Assembly: GCA_902785925.1 (NCBI GenBank)
Contig: CADAAI010000016.1
Coordinates: forward strand, 1-60,241
Length of the DNA: 60,241 nt
Reading direction: 5' to 3'
DNA from: an uncultured Bacteroidales bacterium
Lineage (GTDB): Bacteria > Bacteroidota > Bacteroidia > Bacteroidales > Muribaculaceae
In this document: positions 37,141 through 47,000 of the stretch, in pieces
How positions within the stretch are numbered: position 1 is the stretch's first letter
How the letters are laid out: every line of letters starts with the position of its first letter
Translations under genes and position numbers: made by a program
Notes under the pieces: model-generated
Database searches by the model: none
The model's input: the letters and a program-made list of their open reading frames with translations, nothing else
What the model was told of the DNA's origin: nothing

Positions 37141-38319
37141 ATGAAAAGATCATCACTCTTACTTCTTTTGGCAGCTTTGGTATTAACTGCCGTTGCTCAA
37201 AACAAACCTTACATAACTAAGGTATATGATTTCATGCCTGCACCAGGGCAGTTTATAAATGAATTGCCCATCGTTGATGATCCCATTTCTAAGGATTCGG
37301 TTTTAAAGCTTGCCGAGAATTCAATTTGCGGCTACGAGATAAACGGTGTAATTAAAGTCTCTAGAAGCATGATTTGTCTTGGCTCATTTGGTGGTTATGT
37401 GGTGTTTGGCTTCGATCACCCTGTTGTGAACGTAAAAGATGAGTTTGACTTGCAAATTTTTGGCAATGCAATGCAATCCAACTCACGGCCATCGTTGCTA
37501 GGGGGCTCGAGCGAGTCGGGAATCGTAATGGTGAGTCGCGACGTGAACGGCAATGGCATTCCCGATGACCCCTGGTATGAACTCGCAGGCAGCGAGTATA
37601 ACCACCCCAAGACACAGAAACATTTCACCATCACCTATTACAAGCCCGACGATAGTCAGTTTGGTCCTCTTAGCATGAATCAGTATCACGATCAGTATAT
37701 CCGTTGGACCTGCAACAGCGTTGATAGTCTGCAGGAAGGCTACATCCGCAAGAACAGCTTCCACAGCCATAGCTATTGGCCCCTGTGGGCCGAGGGCGAG
37801 ACGTTGACCTTCGAGGGAACCAAGCTGCGTGGCAATGCTCAAAATTTCTCGGCTACTGCCGACGATTGGCATCAATATTTCTTTGACTGGGGATATGTCG
37901 ACAACAGGCCTGATAAGGGTTATGGTTATAAGAATGACCCAAGTAATCTTGTCGCCGAGGAGTGGAACAATGGTTTCAAGATTGACTGGGCGGTAGATGA
38001 TGAGGGCAATCATGTTGATTTAAAGAAGATTGACTTTGTGAAGGTATATAGCGCCATGCTTCAGGACTGTGGCTGGCTTGGCGAGACCTCAACCGAGGTC
38101 GCTGGGGCTGTTGATTTGCATCCTGATGCTGTGGCTGAGCCAGAGCCTGGCGATGTTAATGGCGACGGCTTCGTGACTAGTGCCGATGTAACTGCAATCT
38201 ACGACTTCCTTCTCAACAATGATAACAGTTCCCTCGTCAATGGTGACCAGAATGGTGACGGCAACATAACTAGTTCGGATGTTACAACTATCTACAACAT
38301 CCTTTTAGGAAACAAATAA
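37141..38319 (+). CDS. secreted protein of the B12 operon with dockerin-like C-terminus
   Basis: The ATG at 37141 gives a signal peptide MKRSSLLLLLAALVLTAVAQ. The body (residues 20-325) is one domain with YDFMPAPGQFINELP near its start and GGYVVFGFDHPVVN, DDPWYELAGSEYN and RWTCNSVDSLQEGYIRKN further on. I know such proteins only as uncharacterised cell-surface proteins in Bacteroidetes B12 loci. The C-terminus holds EF-hand loops DVNGDGFVTSAD and DQNGDGNITSSD. Riboswitch control and location suggest a role in capturing cobalamin or cobalamin-protein complexes. That is inference. Confidence 0.7.
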   Translation: MKRSSLLLLLAALVLTAVAQNKPYITKVYDFMPAPGQFINELPIVDDPISKDSVLKLAENSICGYEINGVIKVSRSMICLGSFGGYVVFGFDHPVVNVKDEFDLQIFGNAMQSNSRPSLLGGSSESGIVMVSRDVNGNGIPDDPWYELAGSEYNHPKTQKHFTITYYKPDDSQFGPLSMNQYHDQYIRWTCNSVDSLQEGYIRKNSFHSHSYWPLWAEGETLTFEGTKLRGNAQNFSATADDWHQYFFDWGYVDNRPDKGYGYKNDPSNLVAEEWNNGFKIDWAVDDEGNHVDLKKIDFVKVYSAMLQDCGWLGETSTEVAGAVDLHPDAVAEPEPGDVNGDGFVTSADVTAIYDFLLNNDNSSLVNGDQNGDGNITSSDVTTIYNILLGNK

Positions 38320-38355
38320 ATTCTTTTTTTATAAACAATTTAAACAAAACAATTT

Positions 38356-39666
38356 ATGAAGAAAATTTTTACACTTACAGCAGCATTTGCTCTGACTGCT
38401 TCGGCAGCAATGGCCGATGTTATCACACTTGACTTGAACAAGCCAATGAATCCAACTTCATTGGAGTACAACGAGTATGGCATCTGGACTGGATGCTATG
38501 ATGACGTTAACTACACTTGGTTGGAGTTTGGTGACGAGAACGGTGAGTTTATGCTCTCACACCTCATTGATGGCGAAGGAGCCTCTTGGGGTGGCTATTA
38601 CTGGGATGGGTTCTGCCCTGCTATCGGTGGCGACCAAACTGACTACAATGGCAACTGGACCACTACTTTTGGTGGCTGCATGGCAGGTGGTGGCTGTGTG
38701 ATTGGAGAGGACGGTTCTGTAACTGCCGACCCAGCAAAGCCCTACCTTGTGGCTTATTACAGCTCTTGGGCTATGGAAGGTCCCAGCAATCAGGTAATGT
38801 TTGTTGACAAAGACGGCAACACCACATTTAAGCCAGTGGGTGTGTACGTTTGCAACCATCCATGGCCTTACTATGGCTGCGAGCATGGTGACGGCTTCGG
38901 TCGCGCTTTTGAGGAGGGTGACTACTTTGAGCTTATTGCCCATGGTGTTGACGCCGACGGCAACGAGACAACCACCAGCATAAACCTCGTAGACTATACC
39001 AACGGCCAACTCAACGCCCTCAACGACTGGACTTTCTTCGACTTGTCGAGCCTAGGCGAGGTAGAGAGTGTATATTTCTCTCTTAACTCTACTGACAGTG
39101 GCGATTATGGTATGAACACTGCTGCCTACTTCTGCATGGACAAGTTCCAGATCGAAGGTCCAAGTACCGAAGACAATGATGGCTTCTTCTTGGTAGGTGA
39201 TTTCAACGAATGGAACCAGACCGCTGCTGGTGGTCGCCTCGCATTTGACGAGTACGATAAGCTCGAAGGGGTTGAGCTTGAGGCAGGCGCCGAGTTCAAG
39301 GTTATCGCATTTGACGAGGATGGTAGCACTATCTGGTTCGGTGGACAAGACGATAACAACGTTGGCTACTTCCTGCTCAACAACGACCTCATGGGCGTAG
39401 GCTTCATGTGTGTTGAAGGCAACAGTGGTGCAAACTTCCGCGTTGAAGAAGCTGGCACTTACAACATTAAGCTGGATGTTCTGAGAGACTTTGGCGGTGC
39501 AGTTTTGATGACAGTTACCAAAGAAGACCCCAGTGCAATCAATACCGTAGGCGTTGACACTAAGGCCGATAATGCTTACTACAACCTGCAGGGTGTTAAG
39601 TTCAACAGCATGCCAACCGCTGCTGGCATTTACATCCACAACGGCAAGAAGGTTATCATCAAGTAA
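38356..39666 (+). CDS. DUF4465-type secreted protein of the B12 operon
   Basis: The signal peptide is MKKIFTLTAAFALTASAAMA. Residues 25-270 match the DUF4465 pattern (WLEFGDENGEFMLSHLIDG, GGYYWDGFCPAIGGDQ, YFELIAHGVDADGNETT, VESVYFSLNSTDSG). A second beta domain (275-395) includes FFLVGDFNEWN, as in starch-binding-like E-set modules. The last 35 residues (YYNLQGVKFNSMPTAAGIYI, then HNGKKVIIK) resemble Bacteroidales C-terminal sorting tails. It is the last gene of the riboswitch operon. It may be a further B12-binding surface protein comparable in role to BtuH, but homology is not shown here. Confidence 0.7.
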   Translation: MKKIFTLTAAFALTASAAMADVITLDLNKPMNPTSLEYNEYGIWTGCYDDVNYTWLEFGDENGEFMLSHLIDGEGASWGGYYWDGFCPAIGGDQTDYNGNWTTTFGGCMAGGGCVIGEDGSVTADPAKPYLVAYYSSWAMEGPSNQVMFVDKDGNTTFKPVGVYVCNHPWPYYGCEHGDGFGRAFEEGDYFELIAHGVDADGNETTTSINLVDYTNGQLNALNDWTFFDLSSLGEVESVYFSLNSTDSGDYGMNTAAYFCMDKFQIEGPSTEDNDGFFLVGDFNEWNQTAAGGRLAFDEYDKLEGVELEAGAEFKVIAFDEDGSTIWFGGQDDNNVGYFLLNNDLMGVGFMCVEGNSGANFRVEEAGTYNIKLDVLRDFGGAVLMTVTKEDPSAINTVGVDTKADNAYYNLQGVKFNSMPTAAGIYIHNGKKVIIK

Positions 39667-39754
39667 TCAAGGCCTAACCTCGTGATTAAGAACTACACTG
39701 ACGGCAGTAGCTAAACTAACAAGGTAGTTCGTTAATCGCGTTTTTCGAAACAAT

Positions 39755-39795
39755 GAAAAAATGCTTGGCACTCATGATTGTGTCAAGCATTTTTC
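39755..39795. terminator. bidirectional terminator after the B12 operon
   Basis: The stem gaaaaaatgcttg-g-ca pairs with tg-t-caagcatttttc, with T-runs on both strands. It separates the plus-strand B12 operon from the convergent minus-strand gene. Confidence 0.8.
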
Positions 39796-39810
39796 ATTAT
39801 GTGACAGCCT

Positions 39811-40341
39811 CTATTTAACCATTACCTTATGGGCTGTGCCGTCGCTCATAAGCACAATGTTAACACCAGGCTGTGGGCCGTCGATGCGCTGCCCTTCAAC
39901 GTTGAAGCGAGCAAGCTCGGTAGCATTAGGGTCAGCATTAATCTCTGGAGCCGACTCAACAGGCGTCTCGCCACTGAAAAACACAACCCTAGGCATCAGG
40001 AATGCATCGGTAGCTATCCACTGCACCGAACTCGGAATCACCACTGCATAAAGCCAGTTATAGCCCGTGGCAGCCTCACCTGCTGGCCCGTAGAGAAAAT
40101 GACTGGGAATAACCTCGGCACCCGATGGCACCTCTATAAGCTTCTCAACAAGGTAATGTTGATCCCAGTCGTCACGCCCATACCAACCTGTTCGCACCAA
40201 TGTTTTCATGTCATTAGTGTAAATGTGACCATGCCGGCATTTGAATCCGTCGGGACTGTAGAAATAACCTTTGTCGGTTATCATATATTGTGCGCTTGTA
40301 GCTAGCGATACCATCGCAAATAATAGTAGTGTCTTTTTCAT
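39811..40341 (-). CDS. small secreted LRR_5-fragment protein with sorting-like tail
   Basis: The ATG at 40341 gives the signal peptide MKKTLLLFAMVSLATSAQ. The following 120 residues include KLIEVPSGAEVIPSHFLYG and AVVIPSSVQWIATDAFLM. These look like two BspA-type LRR_5 units embedded in an otherwise unique sequence. The end, ARFNVEGQRIDGPQPGVNIV, resembles Bacteroidales C-terminal tails of the form NLQGQ-x-P-x-G-(I/V)-Y-I. It could be a remnant of a larger BspA protein. It stands alone with its own promoter. Confidence 0.6.
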   Translation of the reverse strand: MKKTLLLFAMVSLATSAQYMITDKGYFYSPDGFKCRHGHIYTNDMKTLVRTGWYGRDDWDQHYLVEKLIEVPSGAEVIPSHFLYGPAGEAATGYNWLYAVVIPSSVQWIATDAFLMPRVVFFSGETPVESAPEINADPNATELARFNVEGQRIDGPQPGVNIVLMSDGTAHKVMVK

Positions 40342-40367
40342 TATCTTCCTGTTTATGTTGTTGCACG

Positions 40368-40398
40368 CAAAAATAATGAAAATTATCATGTTAACAAA
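40368..40398 (-). promoter_or_regulatory. promoter for the small LRR_5 gene
   Basis: On the minus strand, TTTG (40398-40395), 19 bp, then TATTTTTG (40375-40368), about 27 bp before the ATG. Confidence 0.65.
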
Positions 40399-40425
40399 AA
40401 TTGCACATTATTTTAGTGGTTATTC

Positions 40426-40457
40426 TTGACTATTTTGATAAAAATGAATTAAATTTG
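40426..40457 (+). promoter_or_regulatory. promoter for rocD
   Basis: TTG at 40426-40428, 21 bp, then TAAATTTG at 40450-40457, 37 bp before the ATG at 40495. Confidence 0.7.
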
Positions 40458-40494
40458 CACAATCAGAACAATTTTTCTATAAAATCAACTAATT

Positions 40495-41781
40495 ATGGCA
40501 ACTACCAAAAAAACTAAACCAACTACCAAAAAAGCAACCACTAAGAAAAACGTGATTGGTGAAGCCAGCAAGCGTTGCATGGCTATGGAAGACCGCTACG
40601 GCGCACACAACTATCATCCACTTCCCGTTGTCCTTACCAAAGGTAAAGGCATCTATGTGTGGGACGTTGAAGGCAAGAAGTATTTCGACTTCCTTTCTTC
40701 CTATAGCGCCGTGAACCAAGGCCACTGCCACCCACGCATCGTGAAAGCCCTCAAGGATCAGGCAAGCAAACTCTGCCTCACCTCACGTGCTTTCTACAAC
40801 GACGTGCTGTGCGAGTATGAGAAATTCATCCATCAGTTCTTCGGCTATGACAAGGTGCTCCCAATGAATACCGGTGCCGAGGGTGTTGAGACTGCACTCA
40901 AGCTCGCTCGCCGCTGGGGTGTTGTGAAAAAAGGTATTCCCAATGACAAAGTAAAAATAATCTGCTGCGAAGGCAACTTCCACGGACGCACAGTGACCAT
41001 CATCACCATGAGTGACGATCCAAGCTCTTACGCTGAATATGGACCTCTTACTCCTGGTTTTATCCGCATTCCTTACAACGATCCTAAGGCTCTTGAGAAA
41101 GCTCTCAAGAAATATGGCGACGAGGTGTGCGCATTCATCGCTGAGCCTATCCAAGGCGAGGCTGGCGTATTCGTTCCCGACGATGGCTACCTCAAAAAAT
41201 GCTTTGACCTGTGCCATGAGCACAACGTGCTCTTCATTGCCGATGAGGTACAGACAGGTATCGCCCGCACTGGTAAGATGCTCTGCTCTATGCATGACGG
41301 CATCCGTCCCGACATCGTAATCCTGGGCAAGGCCCTGGGCGGTGGCGTTCTGCCAGTTTCGGCTTGCCTTGCCGACGACGATATCATGCTTAACGTGAAA
41401 CCTGGCGAGCACGGCTCTACCTTCGGTGGCTTCCCATTGGCTGCACGCGTGGCTGTAGAGGCCCTCAAGGTTGTTAAGGAAGAGAAACTCACTCAAAATG
41501 CCGAGAAGATGGGTAAGATCTTCCGCGAGGAAATAAACAAAATCAATTCGCCATTCATCGTTCAGGTGCGTGGACGTGGCTTGCTCAATGCCATAGTCAC
41601 CACTCCTATCAAGGGCAAGACCGCTTGGGACATCTGCCTCAAGCTCCGTGACAACGGACTGTTGGCCAAGCCCACTCATGACCACATCATTCGCTTTGCT
41701 CCTCCATTGTGCATCAATAAGGAGGAAATCCTCAAAGCGGTGGCAATCATCAAGAAAACTTTCGAAGAAATGTCGAAATAA
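40495..41781 (+). CDS. rocD: ornithine--oxo-acid aminotransferase
   Basis: This PLP enzyme converts ornithine and 2-oxoglutarate to glutamate-5-semialdehyde and glutamate. A Lys/Thr-rich N-terminal tail (residues 1-20) precedes the class III aminotransferase fold. Motifs are [38 protein letters not shown]-type [17 protein letters not shown] and the PLP lysine Lys279 in [15 protein letters not shown]. The product would feed PruA, encoded at 48817-50442. Together with ArcA and ornithine carbamoyltransferase this makes a full route from arginine to glutamate. A strong terminator follows, so the gene is monocistronic. Confidence 0.93.
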   Translation: MATTKKTKPTTKKATTKKNVIGEASKRCMAMEDRYGAHNYHPLPVVLTKGKGIYVWDVEGKKYFDFLSSYSAVNQGHCHPRIVKALKDQASKLCLTSRAFYNDVLCEYEKFIHQFFGYDKVLPMNTGAEGVETALKLARRWGVVKKGIPNDKVKIICCEGNFHGRTVTIITMSDDPSSYAEYGPLTPGFIRIPYNDPKALEKALKKYGDEVCAFIAEPIQGEAGVFVPDDGYLKKCFDLCHEHNVLFIADEVQTGIARTGKMLCSMHDGIRPDIVILGKALGGGVLPVSACLADDDIMLNVKPGEHGSTFGGFPLAARVAVEALKVVKEEKLTQNAEKMGKIFREEINKINSPFIVQVRGRGLLNAIVTTPIKGKTAWDICLKLRDNGLLAKPTHDHIIRFAPPLCINKEEILKAVAIIKKTFEEMSK

Positions 41782-41794
41782 AAACCTTCACAAA

Positions 41795-41829
41795 ACGGTG
41801 GCTCCAGATCAGGAACCACCGTATTTTTT
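41795..41829 (+). terminator. intrinsic terminator of rocD
   Basis: The stem acggtgg-c-tcc pairs with gga-a-ccaccgt and is followed by atttttt. Confidence 0.85.
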
Positions 41830-41871
41830 AAAAAAAAAATTATTTTGTTTTATTTTTTGAAAAATTATTTT

Positions 41872-41879
41872 TATCTTTG
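41872..41879 (+). promoter_or_regulatory. -7 element for the following surface protein
   Basis: TATCTTTG, 70 bp before the ATG at 41949. The upstream T-rich tract has no TTTG at the ideal distance. Confidence 0.5.
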
Positions 41880-41948
41880 TCGTGATTATATACCTACTAG
41901 AACTAAACTATTAAACATATTTATTAACTTCTTAACTCTTAACTTTTT

Positions 41949-43901
41949 ATGAAGAAATTATTATCTCTTTTACTTTTGGCTATGCTCTCAGTTGGAGCAT
42001 GGGCAAGTGAGATTACTATCAACATGAACAATGTTGATCTTACTTGGACAGCAGTTGGTGATGACCAACAGACCACCTCTCAAGGCATCACTATTTATTA
42101 TGCCAAGGCAGGTTCTACAACCTCAACTTCTCAGGGATTGACAGCCAACCACATCCGCTTCTACAAGAACACCACCGTGAAGATTTCAGCTGCCAACCCA
42201 ATTACTAAGATTGTCTTTACTCCTGATGGATCTTATACTGCCGATGCATGCTTCACTCCAAATGTGGGCACAATGTCAGGACAGCAGTGGACAGGAAATG
42301 CTTCTGAAATTACTTTCACGATGGCTGCTCAGTATCGTTGCAAGAAGATGGTTGTCACTCTCTCCGACGGCACTGTTGCTGCTCCTTACTTTACTCCTGC
42401 CGAAGGAACTATTTATGGTCCCACCGAGGTAAAAATTCACGCTCAGGAAGGCGCTACCATCAATTATACTCTTGATGGTACAACTCCAACTACATCAAGC
42501 GCTGTTTACAGCAACCCAATTAATGTTACAGCCACTACAACCATTAAAGCTATTGCAACTGTAGATGGAACGACCAGTGAGGTAGCAACCGCCACCTACA
42601 CAATGGAGACTGCACAAACTGTTGCCAACATCGCAGCTTATGCAGCTCTTGATGATGACGTAACTGCTGGTATCAGCAATCCTGTTGTTGTGACCTATGC
42701 CAATGGCCAGAACACCTACGTTAAGGATGCTACAGGTTTCCTTTGCATCTATGGCAACGAGATTAGTGGTAAGTACAGTCAGGGCGACGTTATCCCCGCT
42801 GGTTTCGGTGGCTTGAAGACTACCTACAACAATGGTGCTGAGATGCATTTCCCACTCTTCGGCTTTGCAGATGCTACTGAGACTCAGACAGTAGTGCCCG
42901 ATGAGGTAACTATTGCAAACTTTGGCAACTGCCAGATGTGGCAGTATGTTGTTCTCAAGGGCGCTCAAATAACTTACCACAATGGCAAGAATCTGGGCTT
43001 CCGTGTTGACAACAGCACCGACTCAGTTGCTGGTTACAACCAGTTTAGCCTCTCATTGCCTGATATGGATGCCACCTATGACATCTACGGTATCGTCACT
43101 AGCTACAATGGCAATATCCAAATGTACCCAATTGAGTTCGTTGACATCAACCCCTCTACTGTTGCTAGCATCGCAGAGCTTCTCGCTCTAGAGAGTGGCA
43201 AGAACGCCACATTCACTACTCCCGTAACTGCTGTTTACCACAATGGAAAGCAACTCTACATCAAGGATGTTAATGATGATTTCATGCTTGTTTACGGTTC
43301 ATTAAGCAACACCTACAACAATGGTGACGTGCTTAATGACATTGCTGGTAACTGGACTATTCACAATGGATTGACTGAGATTATTCCTATTGCAGCAACA
43401 TTTGGCGAAGCAACTCCGGGTACTCCAGTACAGCCCGTGCTTATCCCCATCGAGGAGATTGACCAAAGCCTGATTCACCACTATCTGCGCATCGAGAACT
43501 GCACTCTCGACAGCATCGCTGGAAGCAATGGCCGCAACTTCACTCTCACCGATGAGACTGGCAACATGATTATGCGCACGAACTTCTCTGGAATTTCAGT
43601 TGGCGAAGACTTTGACTTTGACGCTACTTACAACGTAGAAGGCTTCCTCGCTTATTATGAAAGTGGCGAGACTCAGCAACTCCAGTTCTATCCCAACCTT
43701 ATCGATAAGGTGGGTGGTGATGCAATTCCAGGCGATGTTAACGGCGACGGCAGCGTGACTAGTGCCGATGTTACAGCACTCTACAACTACCTGCTCAACA
43801 ACGATTCTAGCGCACTCGTTAATCCTATCCAGGACGGCGATGAGCCTATCACTGCAGGTGATATCACCGCTGTTTACAACATCATTCTTGGTCAGCACTA
43901 A
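41949..43901 (+). CDS. secreted protein with CHB_HEX_C and OB-like repeats and a dockerin-like C-terminus
   Basis: The signal peptide is MKKLLSLLLLAMLSVGAWA. Residues 20-145 form a beta domain. Residues 150-215 match the chitobiase/beta-hexosaminidase C-terminal type module (GTIYGPTEVKIHAQEGATIN, TLDGTTPTTSSAVY). Two related OB-like units follow (about 220-395 and 400-590), each with a (T/K)-x-YVKD or LYIKD core and a following YNNGD. The C-terminal EF-hand module has a good first loop (DVNGDGSVTSAD). Its second loop is degenerate (IQDGDEPITAGD) and lacks the first Asp and the Gly. No catalytic site is seen. A binding or scaffold role at the surface is inferred. Confidence 0.7.
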   Translation: MKKLLSLLLLAMLSVGAWASEITINMNNVDLTWTAVGDDQQTTSQGITIYYAKAGSTTSTSQGLTANHIRFYKNTTVKISAANPITKIVFTPDGSYTADACFTPNVGTMSGQQWTGNASEITFTMAAQYRCKKMVVTLSDGTVAAPYFTPAEGTIYGPTEVKIHAQEGATINYTLDGTTPTTSSAVYSNPINVTATTTIKAIATVDGTTSEVATATYTMETAQTVANIAAYAALDDDVTAGISNPVVVTYANGQNTYVKDATGFLCIYGNEISGKYSQGDVIPAGFGGLKTTYNNGAEMHFPLFGFADATETQTVVPDEVTIANFGNCQMWQYVVLKGAQITYHNGKNLGFRVDNSTDSVAGYNQFSLSLPDMDATYDIYGIVTSYNGNIQMYPIEFVDINPSTVASIAELLALESGKNATFTTPVTAVYHNGKQLYIKDVNDDFMLVYGSLSNTYNNGDVLNDIAGNWTIHNGLTEIIPIAATFGEATPGTPVQPVLIPIEEIDQSLIHHYLRIENCTLDSIAGSNGRNFTLTDETGNMIMRTNFSGISVGEDFDFDATYNVEGFLAYYESGETQQLQFYPNLIDKVGGDAIPGDVNGDGSVTSADVTALYNYLLNNDSSALVNPIQDGDEPITAGDITAVYNIILGQH

Positions 43902-43927
43902 TCAACAAAGTTTTTTAAAAAATCTAA

Positions 43928-43965
43928 AAGGGATGCCCTCTCAAAAGAGTGGCATCTCTTTTTTT
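43928..43965 (+). terminator. intrinsic terminator
   Basis: The stem agggatgcc-ct-ctc pairs with gag-t-ggcatctct and is followed by ttttttt. Confidence 0.85.
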
Positions 43966-44030
43966 GAACTGCTTGTATAATTTATTACCATATTTTCACG
44001 TTAATAAAGAACAAATTAAATATTAATTAT

Positions 44031-44038
44031 TACTTTTG
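44031..44038 (+). promoter_or_regulatory. -7 element immediately upstream of the large BspA gene
   Basis: TACTTTTG ends 6 bp before the ATG at 44045. A start site at the usual distance would fall on or next to that ATG. The message would then be leaderless, or translation would begin at the ATG at 44081. Confidence 0.4.
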
Positions 44039-44044
44039 ATTCAA

Positions 44045-47000
44045 ATGAGACATAGCACTCACGCCTTGAAATCGTCGTTAATGCTACGACTTGTCGCATG
44101 CATGGTGGCGATAGTTGCTGCAATGACATCGTGGGCCTACGACTTCAATGCCAACGGCATCTACTATAACATCATCGCCTCTTCTCTATCGGCCGAGGTA
44201 ACCTACGCTTCAAGTTCCTACAACACCTATAGTGGTCAGGTCACCATCCCCGCACAAGTTACTAACGCTGGCAAGACCTACAAGGTTACTGCAGTTGGCG
44301 ACAACGCCTTCCGCAACTGCACCTCTCTCACAAATGTAGCACTTGGCAGCAACGTTAAGAGATTGGGCAAGCGAACTTTCATGGGATGTACGCAGCTAAC
44401 ACAGGTCGATATTACAGCTGCAGTAAGCGAGATCGACGACTATGCATTTGCTCAGTGTTCTGGGCTCAGCACAGTCCGAATGCTCAACGATAAGCCTCTC
44501 GAAATAGGCACAGGCGCATTCTTGAAGTGCAACAGTCTCAACAATGTGAAATGGATATCAAGCGACGCGCTCGATGGCAAGGGTGGCCTGATAAGCCTCG
44601 GCACTAATGCCTTTTCACAGTGCACCTCGCTAGCCAGCATAGTGCTGCCTGGCCCTCTCCAGTTCCTTGGCACTACAATCTTCAATGGATGCTCTGCTCT
44701 CAATAGCGTCACCGTCATGAATGAGCAACCACTACAGCTCAAGGGCGACCCATTTGCCCTCAGTCCATCAACAACTATCAAGGTACCATCATCGGGTGTT
44801 GCAGGAGCTACTGCCGCTCTCTACCAGAATGCCATTGGATGGAACATCTACAATATTGTCGAGCTACCCTACTCGTTCATCGACGCCAATCACTACACTT
44901 ACCTTAAGACATCACCGTCGACTGTGGCTCTCTCGGGAAGCACAGTCAATCCCCTCAATGTGGTTGTTCGTAAATCCATAGTTGGCTACAACAACGACTC
45001 CTACGACGTGACATCTATCGCATCTCAAGCCTTCAAGAGCTCAAGCATCATAAGCCTTAACACCAGCACCGCTATCAAGCTAAAGTCGATAGGTAGCGAG
45101 GCTTTTGCTGGCTGTACGAACTTGGCAAACATCTCACTCATCGAGGGCATAAACTATATGGGTGAGCGGGCTTTTGCTGGCTGCACATCTCTCACAAGTG
45201 TTCAAGTGCCTTCCACACTGCATGTCATTCCGCAGGGTGCTTTTGAATACTGCAGCGCACTGACCGACTTACATCTACTTCTTGGACTGAGCACCATTAG
45301 CGATAATGCCTTTGCACACTGTTCAAGCCTTCAAACTGTCGCACTACCTAGATCGCTGACTCTTGTAGAGCCTCTCGCATTCATGTCAACCTCAAGTCTC
45401 ACGAGTGTCACTGTCGACCCACAGTGCCCTCAGTATGCAGCGTTCGACGGTGTTCTCTACGAGCGCAAGGCTGGTGAGAATTTTGAAGAACACGAACTGG
45501 GCGAAATGAACGCACTTGTGCTCTACCCCATGTGCAAGACCAATGAAGACTATTACATCCCTTGCGGAGTAACCAGGATTAACGAAAAGGCCATGCAGGG
45601 AGCTAGTCACCTCAAATATCTTGCGGTTCCTGCCACTACGACTTCATTTGGCGATCAGTGCTTCTCCAGCACAGGCATCGAAACTATAAACTATCGCAAC
45701 AGCGAACCAACCGATGTGGAAATGAGCGGTATCACAGCGTCACTCAAGGCCAATGCCACGCTTCAAGTGCCTGTGGGTGCTAAAACCACTTACCAGCAAT
45801 TGCCCGAATGGAATGGCTTCAAGGCTATTGTCGAAATCGACCACGCATACCAAGACCCAAGTATTGTCTATGACTGGAACGAGAAGCATCAGGCCACTAT
45901 CGTCAACATCAAAAATACAGGAATTGATAGCAACGGACAACTCACAATTCCTGCCAATGTTTTAATGAGCGGCTATAGCTACTTCATAACCGAACTGAAA
46001 AACACTTGTACTGCTCAGGTTGGTAGCTTGATTAAGGATCTAGTCATCTTGAGCGACAGCCTATCGGTTATCGACACTAGCGACGACATCAATCCGCTCG
46101 CTGCAATGACCTCGATTCAAAGCATCAGCATAAGCGAGGGTAATCCATTCTTCTACATGGAAGATGGTGCCCTCTGCAACTCTGTAGACCGAAGCCTTTA
46201 TTACTATCTGCATTCCAACACCAACCAGCAGTTCTCATTACCACCTGTCAAGATCATTAAGCCACAGGCTTTTGCTGGCAACACACACCTCAAGGACATC
46301 TCATTCAGCACTGCCCTCATGACTATCGAAGCTAAGGCCTTTGAGGGATGTACTGCTCTCGAGAAGGTCTCTAGCGCCAAGTACTTGGTTACTATTGGGA
46401 ACCGAGCTTTCGCTCAATGCCCATCGCTCTCAGCCTTCAATGGAGGTGAACGCATCAACACCATTGGCGACGAGGCATTTCTCAACTGTGGAAATCTAAA
46501 AAGTTTCCCGTTCGACCATGGCATGATTAAGACTATAGGGAACCATGCTTTCAAGGGCTGTAGTTCTCTAATGGGTGCAGTGTTCGGCATAACTCTCACA
46601 TCGGTGGGCGACAACGCATTCGAGAACTGTTCATCACTTAACAAAGTCTTCTTCACATCACCTATCGAAAACATAGGCAGCAACATTTTCAAGGGATGCA
46701 GCAACCTCAGTGAGCTATGGTTATGCAACACCACGGCACCCACTGTAGGAAGCGGTTTCTTCGACAGCAATGTTATCTCAAGCCTTAAAATATTTGTGCC
46801 CGAAGGCTCCGAAAGCAGCTATCACGCTACTTCACCATGGAGTCAGGCTTCTCAAGTAAACACTTGCTCCTATCTCGACAACGGCGCCGATGTCAACGGC
46901 GATAAGGTAATCAATGCCAACGACATTAGCCTTATCATGGCGGTGCTACTTGGCGACGACCTCAGCGATATTGTAGGACACTTCGATGTCAACCACGACG

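Noticed and set aside
40783..41685. 300-codon antisense frame over rocD
   Set aside because: It is a shadow of the aminotransferase gene, with no family features.
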